Origin: Camellia lanceoleosa
Lineage: Eukaryota; Streptophyta; Magnoliopsida; Ericales; Theaceae
Assembly (NCBI GenBank): GCA_025200525.1
Contig: CM045761.1
Span: 96,758,182 to 96,822,181 of the forward strand
Direction: 5' to 3'
Length of the DNA: 64,000 nt
Below, in pieces: positions 48,853-61,400 of this stretch (its first letter is position 1; every line of letters starts with the position of its first letter). The notes under the pieces are model-generated. The model saw only the letters and a list, made by a program, of their open reading frames with translations. It did not search any database and was not told the origin of the DNA. The translations under genes and the position numbers were made by a program.

Positions 48853-50085
48853 TAAAAGTATAAAAAGTCTGTCATATTTTTTACTTTTTTTAATTTTAAT
48901 TTTATCCTTTTAAATATATTATATTTTTTAAAAGTCATAAAGAGTTCTATACAAATCAATTATCTCTTTATTTTTAAAGTTGAACATTCAAAATGAAGAG
49001 TATGCCATGTTTTCTTCTTTTTTTTTTAAATCCCAATTTTATCCTTTCAAATTTACTATATTTTCTAAAAGTCATGAATAATCCTATAAAAACCAGTTAT
49101 CTCTTTATTTTTAGGGTTGAATACTCAAAAATGATATATCTACTTCCAAGAGTCCTGTATAAATATAAATAAACTGTCTCCATTCTTATAAAAAAATAAA
49201 ATAAAAAATAAAAAAGCTATCTTCCTATTTTTTACATTGATGATGATTAACAAACAAAAAATAATTATTTTTTGTGTTTGCTTCTATACTTATATACATA
49301 ATATTTACAATTATCTATCATGGATTAAATCATTGTGAATATTTTTGGTTGAATCTTAAAGTTGTATACATTCGTTTGAATCTAAACAGAGAAAAGTGCA
49401 TGCCATTTTAAAACAGAGATTTGTACTGCATCTCAAACATTCACAAATTGTCTTCATAATAATAACCAAGTCATAACTAACTCCATAATAGGTTGTAACT
49501 AAATATCATAACAAAATGCTAGTGATGCTAAGGATTTTACCAAAACACTCACATGGATGTAGGACTCCATAACTATGCAAGTGTTTAGTAATTTTTTTAA
49601 TAATTTTCTTAGTGTCTCTATCATGACTCATATCATAAAGGTCATAACTAAAAACGTATCATACACACATTTTTTGAGGTGTTTATTATAAAAATTCTCC
49701 TAAAAGCAATATATTTAACGATTGTAAATATGTGATTATATTAAATTTTGTATCCACTCCAAAACAATATAAAAATTATTATATAAGAAAGAAAAAGAAA
49801 AAAATTTGTAACACATCACAATTTAAGAGAATAGTTAACCACTAAATCATATGAAGTTTTCACATAAAACTGTTGCTCCTTCTAGCTATAACCTACATAT
49901 ATTTTCCTCGAAACACTGATAAATATTTAACATGTCAATGCATAAACCACTCACAACCAGGCTACCTCAAGACATTATTTTTATGTTCTGTCTATTATCG
50001 TAGACATCCCTTAAAACTAAATGGGATTTTTTTCGCCCCAAAAATGAACTAAGCATGTTTGAGCTTCTAGTAAACATGATTATTT
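48853..50085. other. AT-rich spacer downstream of the glucanase gene
   Basis: No recognisable gene. At 48866-49140 a block of about 137 bases is present twice in tandem (TTTTATCC, AAAAGTCAT, ATCTCTTTATTTTTA, TTGAA words in the same order). The rest is AT-rich, and I see no obvious polyadenylation signal close to the stop codon at 50086. Confidence 0.5.
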
Positions 50086-50255
50086 TTATAGTAGCTGAGG
50101 CATAAAAATTATGTTTACAAACATAAACATACAAGTATGAAGATTGTATAAGTTATTTGGAGGCGCTCCTGCTGTCAAGGCATTTTTGGTGCGCACTTGC
50201 CCCACAAGTCGGTCACTTGGGGTACTACCACCAGGATAAATGCAACCATTATAAC
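50086..50255 (-). CDS. Glucanase last exon: end of X8 and C-terminal tail
   Basis: Acceptor GTGGTAG before 50255. The two leading bases complete the Ser codon, then YNGCIYPGGST supplies the last X8 cysteine. The tail is hydrophobic toward the end (MFMFVNIIFMPQLL) and stops with TAA at 50086-50088. A further splice within the tail cannot be excluded. Confidence 0.8.
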
Positions 50256-50600
50256 CTACCACACAAAAAGGAATCCATGAGAACATTTTTCAGAATTTTT
50301 CTTATAAAAATAAGTTAATTTTTAGAAATATCAAAAAGTTGTTTTCAAAAACTGTGAAAATGATATGAAAACAGTGACATTTTCGGACTTTTCATTATTT
50401 CTTTTCCGAAAACATAAAAAAATAAAATGGAAAACAAAAATAAAAACACTACCAAACATATTTTTGTTTTTTTCCTTACATACAAGAAGTTATAGCAACA
50501 CTTAAAAACACCCAAGTCAAAATGCTCATGATGTCCTCATTTCCTATCAGGTTCAATGGGGACAGGTGAAGATGCTCTCAAACATGTCCCACAGTGCAGG

Positions 50601-50640
<40 letters not shown>

Positions 50641-53600
50641 GTCCAGGAAGCTGACACCATTTTTGTATCATTTTCAAAGTTTCTAATTTTATTTTATTTT
50701 TTTTAAAAAAGGAACTAGATTGAAAGTTATTTTTGGTCGAAAGAGAAAAAAAATCATTTGAAAATGATCAGTCTTTTTTTATATTACCAAATTAGTTTTT
50801 ATTTTAATTTTTTGAATTTTTTAAAGAAAAGTCATTCCAAAAGGGATACTAGACAGAGTCAAAGGTTCCATTGAAGCGACCGGACTGGAATAGGATAGCT
50901 ATGGGTCTCACCCATAGCATGTTTGGTGTTGATTTGGGACGTCAGCTTGCTAGCGTGAGCGGCTTTGTAATCTTCTGACTTGGCTAAGAAAAGTGTGAGA
51001 TTAGGAAAATAGTGAGTAAATTAGGTCTACCCGGTTGTCTGCCCAAATATCCTCTCGGACATTCGGCCGGTTGACTAGAACATTTTTTTTTTTCTCCAAT
51101 TGCAACATGTTATTTAAATATATAGATATATATATATATTTGTTTTGGATATTTTTTTAATATAGAAATCATTTTTTTTTAATTTTTTATAAAAATAATT
51201 TAACAACCTCATCACTAACCATCTTCAACACTATATCATCAAAACAAACACATTATAAAAATTAACAATCTCTTCACTAATCATCTCCTCACTAACAATC
51301 TCATTTAACCTAATCCGCCAAACAAACATGGTCTAAAAGTCTCACCGGCTGCTCACAACTGGATTCCACTTCACTAATGTGAAATCAAACCCATTTCACT
51401 TATAGTTTCAATTTAACAAGCTACCAATATATGGTCTCAGAATTATTATTACTTTCCTGCAGAAACAGCTCCCAAGTGAATCAACAACTATTATAAGTTC
51501 TACATTACACGCACAATATGTGGGAGGGAATGAATATCTTTTTTTCTCTTTTATTTCTTTTTCTTGTCATTTGTTAGCATTTACCAAAAAATTCAAGATT
51601 AAAGTAGAATAAAGAAAGCTTACTAGGATTTGTGGAAGTAAGTGTTGCTGTCTGTGAGAAATCACAGTTCCAGGGATTCCTGCCAGAAGTTTGATAGAGA
51701 AGATTCATGGCGAAAGCAGCATGGCAAGCAACGGTGTTTGGTTCGAAACAGGCACCGCCAGGTTGAATGGAGCTACAGTCGACGCCATGGCCACAGGCAT
51801 AGTCTAGGTTTGCCTGCAGTTGGGCATCAGAAACACCAGCCTTTGGAACACACCACCCACCTCCTGATGGTTTTGGTGATGGAGTCACTACTGGACTAGA
51901 TGGAGTTGTAGACGGAGTTGTGGGAGTCTACAAGCATACCAAGAAAGGCATGGTTTGTATACTATTTTAGTTCACATAAAAGTGGAATCAATTCTAAAAT
52001 TTTCAAAATTTTTGAGAAAAAAAGTGCTTTCAAATTTTTTTTGTCAAAACAAGTTGTGTGTATTTTTGTTGCGTCCATATATGTGAGTATTATACCAAGA
52101 GTCTTGCTAACAAATATGCATGGTACAAGAAAAATAAAATTGAGAATATGAGACTCTTTATTGAAATCAAAATATATATATATATATATATATTTTTTAC
52201 CTTTACACCTATTTTCTAAACGTTTTTTACTCCAATCTGGACACTGGGTGTGTTTGTTTTGAAGGATTAGGGGGTGGGATTAAACTATTAGTCCTACCGG
52301 ACTAATAATCCATTGTTTGTTTGAAAAATTTTGCTCCGGACTAATAGTCTCACAAATATGGGACTATCCTATCCCATGGGAGGAGGTGGGATAAAAACCA
52401 TGGGATTGGTATCCCATGGAATTATTTTGTGAAATGTCCATTTTACCCTCCATGTTATTACTTAGTAAACAATTAGAAAAGGGTAAAATAGTCTTTTGAA
52501 CATTTATAAATTATTTTTTTAGTGTTGTTAATTTAAAATTATATATTAAATAAAAAATTTAAATTATAAATTATAAATTTAATTTAATTAAAAATAATAA
52601 ATTAAAATTTTTTATAAATTAAATTTTTTTAGTGTTGTTAAAAAATTAAATTTACATATTAAATAAAATTAGTTTTTTAGTGTTGTTAATTTAAAATTAT
52701 ATATTAAATAAAAAATATAAATTATAAATTAAATTTATTTAAAAATAATTAATTATAAATTATGGCCTTATAAATTAAATTTTTTTAGTGTTGTTGAAAA
52801 TTTAATTTATATATTAAATAAAATTATAAATTATTGTTGTTAATTTAAAATAATATATTAAATAAAAAATATAAATTATAAATTATAAATTTAATTTAAT
52901 TGAAAATAATAAATTAAAAATTATGGTCTTATAAATTAAATTTTTTTAGTGTTGTTAAATTATAAATTATAGATTACAAATTTAAAATTATATATTAAAT
53001 AAAAATTATAAATTAGAAGGGTAAAATAGTTTTTTGAACATTTATACTTATCCAGTCCGTCTAACCAAACATTGGATTCACTAAAAATAGTCTAATCCAG
53101 ACATATAATCTCATAACTAAACAAACATAGGATACAAATCCAGTTCAATCAAATAGTCCGAGGACAATGTATCCCGGAACTAATAGTCCGATAGATTACA
53201 ATCCCCCCTTATCCAGCCCGTCCAAACAAACACTCCTAAGGATACTAGTTACTAAATGGGCTAACTTAAACACGCCTTGTTTATTACTATTTGTATGAAG
53301 ATTTTTAACTTGGCTAACCTTATTCTTACATGGCATGATTTGTGTAATTCATATAGAAATAATGTATCTCATTTATATTTATATATTGGAGCCATAATTG
53401 TTTATCATTTTAATTCATAATTGAAAGTATATCATTATTACATCATTCTTACCTTAAATTCTATATAAAAATGATGTATGCATATCATTTATTTATTTTT
53501 AATGAATACGTGTAACTCATTTAATTTGACAGGTGTAATGATAAAGTGATTATCACATGCCAATTTATATAAAACTTATTTATCAAATGTTTATAATAAT

Positions 53601-54447
53601 TTGCACTTAAAAGAAAATATAATGATATCAACTTCACTCATTTACAATATAATTAAAAAATAAGCCATTGCAATTGAAATGATTTCAATTTTCAAAATGA
53701 AGGGAAAAAAAGTAATAAAATGTAGTAACTACAAAAAATAAATAAATAAATAAATAGTGTTATTTTAAATGGGTTTAGAATTATATACGTCGATACGACA
53801 CATTTTAATTAAACAAGTCAAATTGTATTACTATGACTTTATTTGGGAAGTAGGTTCATTTTTAATTTTTAATTTTTAATTTTTTAAAATTTTTATTTTT
53901 ATGAGAGAAAAAATAAAATGATTATGATTTGGATGTGATATTTTGTCTTATTGACTTTTTAACTTATTTTATCTTTTTGTGACTATTTTAACCTGGTAGC
54001 CCATGCCAAATAAGGGCTATATGTGTAGAGATTTATTAGACTTATTTAATATAAGTAATGCTAGGAATAAAGAAATCAAATACAAAATGAGACCCTCTTA
54101 TAAGGGATAAGTCCTATATGTAGGTTTTACATATGTGGACTCCACTCCTTATGAGAAGATTATATCTCATTTTATGTTTAATTTATATGTATACAGACTT
54201 ACTTGTTTAATATAATTTAATATAAGTGTAAAACTTGTCAACCCATTTAGGTGCCGTTTGAGAAGCCAAAAAGCCTACTTTTTGGCTATTTTAGCCACAA
54301 AAGACAAAATAGGCTTTTTTAGTCACAAAAAACAAAACATCACATCCAACCCATAATCATTACACTCTTCTCTCACAAAAAAGCAAAAAAAAAAAAAAAA
54401 AAAAAAAAAGTCAAACCAAAACTTTACTTTTAAGCAAAAAAGAAAAG

Positions 54448-54480
<33 letters not shown>

Positions 54481-57400
54481 AAAACAACAAAGGCTTACTA
54501 TACAAATTCAACCGAACTCCACTAATTATAGTCATTTCTTATCATACGTAGAAAATTGTCACCATCAACCCTTAATAGTACACCTTTTTACTTGGTCATT
54601 ATTAAATGGAGAAAACCTTGAGTTTTTGTCATTATCATCAAGTCTTTGAAGACCTGGGATATTAAAGTTGAAACATTTCATCAAATCATCATAAACATTT
54701 CCAAATCCCCAGTGTTCACATGCACCTTGTCACCATGAGTGACCGACCGGTTATTTAAAATGTTATGAGTTTTAAATTTTTTATCAAATAAATAATCAAA
54801 TATCTCACATAAGTATGAGATCTACAAAAATATAAATTTCATACACATGAGATATTTAATTATTTATTTAATAAAAAAATTAGTACCCCTAACATTATTC
54901 CGTTATTAATCCTGCAAGACTGACCCCAACAACCACTGGAAAGTGAAAGATTTTTAACTGATCTCTTTTAGAAAGAGGGTAAAAGTTAATTTTTTTAGTT
55001 TTTTTCACCTTTTTTTTTAAAAAAAAAGACATGTAAAAAAATAAAAAGATGCATAATGTGATTTAAAATAAATTAAAAACGAAAAAATTAACTTTTAACT
55101 TACTTTTCAAAATAATAATCAATCATAAAACTAATAAATTCTATAATTTTTTTTTTTACAATGCTGTCCTTTCATAAAAAATAATTAAATTACTAAAATT
55201 TTCATATAAAATTTATTACAAAAATTATGTAACAGTGACGTCCTTATAAATTATGACTCAAATGAGAGCATTACTCTTCAAATCAAAAATCACAATCTGT
55301 CACATTGTTCTATAAAATATTTATGTTAGCTTTTTCTATTTGTATATTTGGACTGAAAGAAATTAGTACTTAAAAAGAAATTATAATGATATCAAACTTC
55401 AATCATTTGCAATATAATTATAAAAAAAAATAAGACATTGCAATTAAAATGATTTCAAATTTTCAAAATGAAGGAAAAAAAAGTAAAAAAAATGTAGCCA
55501 CTATAAAATATAAAAAAAATAAAATGTTTCATTAAAAGGGTTTAGGATTACATACGCAATACAACACATTTTAATTAAACAAATCAAATTGTATCACAAT
55601 ATGGGTAGAGATTTATTATTATAAATAGACTCATTTAATATCAGTAATATTAGAAACATAGAAATCAAATACAGAATGTGACATAATCTTCTTATAAGGA
55701 GTGAGTCTCACCTCTTATAAAACAGTTATATCCCATTCTATATTTAATTTATGTACTCGTAGACTTACTCATTTAATATAATTTAATATAAGTGTCAAAC
55801 TTATCGCCCCATTTACTATACAAATTCAACCTAACTCCACTAACTACGGTCATTTCATATCATATGTAGAAAATTGTCACCATTAACCCTTTAATGGTAT
55901 ACCTAACTATGGTCATTTCATATCATATGTAGAAAATTGTCACCATTAACCCTTGATGGTATACCTTTTTACTTGGTCGTTATTAAATGGACCATTAACC
56001 CTTAATGGTAAACCTTTTTACTTGGTCATGATTAAATGGAGAAGACGAAGACAGCTGTGTTTTGTTGTTTGGTTGGGGAAATTTGGAAAAAGGAAAAAGA
56101 AAGGAAAAAAAAAAAAATGTGAAACTGAAATATAAGTATATTTTATTTTTTTTTTTCTTTCTTTTTCCATCCTCTTCCAAAATCCAACAGCAGGAGTCTT
56201 TGTCATTATTCTCAAGTCTTCTCAAATCTTGAAGACTTGGGATGTCAAAGTTGAAGCATGGACAGCTTATTAAATTCTTTCATCAAATCATCGTACACAT
56301 TACCAAATTCCCAGTGTTCACATGCACCTGGTCACCATGAGTGACCCATTATTAGTCCTGCAAGACTGACCCCAACAACCACCGTAAAGTGGAAGTTTTT
56401 TAACTGTGATACTGTAATGATATAATAGTCAATCATAAAACTAACAAACTCTATAAAAAAAAAATTTCCACAATGTTTTCTTTTTATTAGTAAAATTTTA
56501 GCTTTATAACTTCGAGTTTATAAGTTTAAGTCATAGAACAACTACCTTATGCACAAGGCAATCACTTTGTGTACTATACCTATTTTTTGCACTATACCAA
56601 AAATTATATCTAATATTTCTCCTCTCAAATACACATTAATATGTACTAATTTAGCGTTATTATTATTTTTTTTTACAATGTTACCCTTTCATATTATATT
56701 TTTAAAAAAACGTTAAATTACAAAAAATTTCATATAAAATTTGTTACAAAAATTATATAATAGTGACATCCTTAAAATTATGACTCAAATGACGGCATTA
56801 CATTTTCAAATCAAAAGATCATAATCTGTCACATTATTCTTTAAAATATTTCTGTTAGCTTTTTCTTTCTTTTTTTTGGTTTATTTGGACGGTGTTTGGA
56901 CCCATAGAGCTCACACGTCTCAAACGTCTTAATTTGTTGACTAAACTTTTAGGTCCATATGTAGATCATTTATAAAAAAACAAATTTGATCCAATAATCA
57001 TAATCTCATGATTTCATCGTAAACCTTTTCAAACATCTCATGATTTCATCATAAATCAGTTCAAATAAATGGACGGTTTATTTTTCAAAAATTGGGTAAT
57101 AATCAATAGACCTGAAGCACCAAGTGACATTGCTTTAGCAGTACTGTGAACTAATCACGTGACGCAAAATTTTATGGGATAAGACATGCTAACTTAATTT
57201 TGTTAAGTAATTAGAAGGTAAAAGATGACTCCCTTATTCTGTGTTGTGATTTCTCGTTACCCTATCATATGGTACTCAAAAAGTATGTATAATTTTCCTT
57301 CAAAATCACGTCCAATTTTTTTTTTTTTTTTTTTTGAAGAAAAGTACCAAAAAAAAAAAAAAAATCATCTGATTACATTTATCAAATCATACATGATCTA

Positions 57401-58448
57401 CAAGTAAAAACCTATAAAATAAAGTGTCTGAATCACTAAACTTATACATGCAAGGCCCAAATAACACCCTCTAATTAAAATAAATAGTGGACTGTAAAAA
57501 TTATTTTCCCCATTTTTTTTTCAAACTTTTAATTTGTTAAAGCGGATTATTAATTGGTAGATAGAAATTCTGACCTGACTGCTCTTGGAAAGACCAGCAT
57601 CATAAGTCAAGGAAAGATCGGAGTTGAAAAGTCCGAAAGAGCGCTCGGATCCGGGTCCGGGCTTCAAATCCTCATTATAGAGTGCAAATATATAAGTATC
57701 CACGGATTTTCCGGGCATGAGTGGAGTGCCAACCATGGATCGGAGGTGGTTGATGAGATTCCCATTATAGGCTTTAGCATTATCAATGCTGGGTCCGACT
57801 TCATTCGGGTCACCCTTGTATGGCCACCCGGTCTCCGCAACCACTATCTCAATGTCCTTGAATCCCATTGCATTCAATGCCGATCGTATTGCATCAACCT
57901 GCACCCAACATATATCTATCTACATAAGAAGAGCTTTGGTGTTGGTAGCTTGTGTTATTTCTCATTTTGCCCTTAAGTTTGTTTTTGAATTTTTTTATTT
58001 TTTGTTGGTGAATTAATTTGTATGGAGGGCTCTTAAAAATTATGTAAGAAATTTGGATTAATTGTAGCTAGCTTAATAGTCCAAAAGTCGAGATTTTTTT
58101 AAGGTTTTTTTTTTTTCGTGATAAATTACAAACACACCCCTGAAGTTTGTTTTAAATATAAATTATTTTTTGTAGTTTTGAAAATTACATTATACCCTTT
58201 CAAATTTCATAACAAATAGTTTTTTTTATTAATAAATCATTAAGTCAATTAAAAAATTCTATTAATGTCAAAATTTTATTTCAATTAATAATTTAAGTAA
58301 TTTGATTATTATATATGAGAACAGCTAGAAAATTTATTTTTTCAATTAATTTTATTAAATAAAATATTTTAATAATGAAATATTTGTAATTTTGTAAATG
58401 ACAAAGGGCAAGCCGTATTTTAAACAAATCATGTAGTTATAATTTACC

Positions 58449-58479
<31 letters not shown>

Positions 58480-61400
58480 TGATGTTAGAGTGATTATTTG
58501 TATGATTGTTATACCCATAACTTTTGATTATTGTATCTTTAATTTTTGTAAAATTAAATACCAATCAGCTAAAAATAATCTAAAATTACTTTAGAGAATC
58601 CAAACTCATAACTAAAATTGTAATAAAGGCACATAATTATTATATTTCATCTCATTCTAATTAACCAAATACAACATAAGACTTCATAAAAATATATTAT
58701 AGGTGAAATAAAATGATTGTATATAAATATATAAGGTCTACTCCACTATATTTTTCTTCCATCAAACAAACACTACTATAAAATCAAAAAATCAAATTTT
58801 AATAAATAAATATACAACTCACCCATGCCTTGGACGAGCCTCCCTACCTAGTGTGTGTATACATATATATAAATATATTTGTAACCCAAATTCATGAGCC
58901 TTTTGCGCAAATGGAGCTCACACAATTCATTATACCAACCACATTCACATTCACATTTTATTTCCATTCTCCATTCTCCAAAATAATATAAAAAACAAAA
59001 ATTGATATGAAAATTTGTCTATCTAATTTTGCATAAAAATGAAAATGACATGAAAATAATGACTAAGGTTGTTCGATTATGACATGTACATCACATATTA
59101 CATTCGACCCTTCTAATGAGGGTTCTTCGAAAAGGAATGGACATATACCACGTTAGATTGGACATGCACTACATACAAAAAAACATGTGTCGCTCCAGGA
59201 TTTGGCTAAATTTGATGTCGGTCCAGCCTAATATAACCATTTCAAAATTGGCTCTAAAAGAATTTATAAGTCTCAAATCCACTCACTTAACCCGATATAT
59301 GGACTATTATTTTTATTTTTATTTTTTGGAGAATTATTAAATAAATTTGTCTCTTTTAATGTTTCTCTGAATTTAGGCTATTAAGAAAATCTAATTATAA
59401 ATAATTTGAGGCTTTAAACAAATGTTTTAATTTTAACCCTAAAAACAAACACATATATTACTCAATTTTTTATTTTTTATATTTATAGCTTATCATGTAA
59501 TTAAACAAATAATGATTGTTTAATAAATAGATAAATAGACTAAAAATCTTAATAATTGTTTTTGTTTTCCAATTAATGATTTTTTTTTTTTTGGTCGAAA
59601 TATTGGAAGCAAAATCAAATGGTGACACACCAGTACATATGCAACGGATACATAATAGGATAAATTATACTTACACCCATGAGGTTTGTATTTAATACAT
59701 ATCACTCCTGACATTTGTGAAATTACACTAACTTCCCTATCACTGTAATTATTTAAACGGAATTAAGATATTAAACTAATATACTCTCTCTTTTTCCTCT
59801 ATTTTTTTCTGTCTTTCCTTTGCTTTATTTTTTTTTTCAATGTCATTTCTTCTGTTTTTCTATTAAGACTTGTTACTTTTTACATAAGTAGGGATTTGTG
59901 AAATAAGACTATTAATCAAATGAATATAAATATAATTTTCAAAACGTCAAAGAGTAAAATATAATTAGACCAAATCTCAAGAATGTCAGCGTAATTTACC
60001 TAACATAATGATAGAAGGATCACATGCCATGGTATCTAAAGTTAGAGAAAGTTGAGTAATACTTAGAGATATCAAATTTACTATTAAATAAATAATCAAA
60101 TATCTCACATAAGTGTGTAATCTACAAAAGTGTGAGATCTAGTGCCGTTTTGGCAACAACAATAAAAAGCTGCATTTTGCCATCACTCCAAAAACGCCAA
60201 GCTTGGCCAAAACGCTGAAATGGTGATTTGGGAAGATCCAAAAAAGCAACCCCCAAATTTACCAAATTACCCTCTAAAATATTTTAATTAATTAATTTAA
60301 AAATCAAAAAGTAAGGATATTTTGGTCATTTTAGAGTGATGTGACACTTTTAAAAAATATTAAACCAAAAATCAAAAAAGTCAGCTTTTTACTAATTTCC
60401 CAAATCACTTTCAAAAAAGTCAAAAAGCTTAGTAAAAAGCCAAAAGTCAACTTTTTACCAACTTCTCAAAACATCCCCTATACTCATATAAGACATTTAA
60501 TTATTTATTTAATAAAAAATTTGAAACTTACAACAATTTTTTTTAAAAGTTTTCTAAACTACCAAACTCATGGCATATGTACAAAAATTCCAAATCTTTT
60601 ATTGGCTTTGTCTGCAAATTATTGTAATGGCCAGCCTGTCACCAACGTACATAGCCCACATATAATTGTTCCAATATTATCCAGGTCCCATCATTTCAAA
60701 ATAAAATATAAATAGTTGGGGGGATTACTATTGTGGCTATGAGACCAAAAATACCCTTCTGTTATTATTTTTTTCACCTACCATAAGTAATTTTTCTAAA
60801 AAAACAAAATAATAAAAAAAAATTAAGTATTACTGTGATACTATTTTATGGGAAGTTATTAGTCAATAAAAAAATCATAAATAAAATTAAGTAAATGAGT
60901 CTTATCCTCCATTAAACTAATAATTTTTCTTTTAGTTAACAAATAAACTCTTAAAGGTTTCGTTTTGAAAGAAGGGTTGGGTTGGCTTTGAGATTATTTT
61001 AGCCATAAAAAGATATAGTAGATTTTTTTGTTCAATAAAACAAAACATTACATCCAACTCATAATCATTACATTATTTCTCTCACAAAAAGTCAAAAAAA
61101 TTAAAAAGTCAACCCACTTTCCAAACGAAGTCAAAATTGTTTGTCCTTCGTAGATTTTAAAATCACATATTTAAAGTCGGTTTAACTGGAGTAGGACGAG
61201 AGAGAAATTTCGAATGTATGTACTAACTCTACAACATACATATCATTTAAGTTAGAAAGTGCAGCTGTTAGGATTTTACTCCACACTCAAACACTGAATA
61301 CGGTTCGTCTATCACTTGGAGACCCATCTTACCTATCATAACATGAAGACCCCTCTTAGAACTAATTAAACTAATCATGTTATCCCTACCTATCATAACA

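Larger units (their letters stand above)
53600..55342. repeat. Intron tandem duplication, first copy
   Basis: Runs from TAATGATATCAACTTCA...to TGTTAGCTTTTTCTATTTG and matches the second copy in the same order over its whole length. It carries two insertions that the second copy lacks (54250-54494 and about 54757-54900). Confidence 0.8.
51928..57574 (-). other. Intron of 5.65 kb with a hAT-like MITE and a tandem duplication
   Basis: Large for a gene of this family. It contains a ~990-bp element (52246-53238), a tandem duplication (53600-55342 and 55361-56870), two MITEs in the first copy, and long poly-A/T runs (54384-54410, 54441-54479, 57309-57335). No ORF inside looks coding. Confidence 0.75.

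Noticed and set aside
54323..54535. Phe-rich ORF
   Set aside because: Translation of two poly-A tracts in a MITE on the reverse strand.
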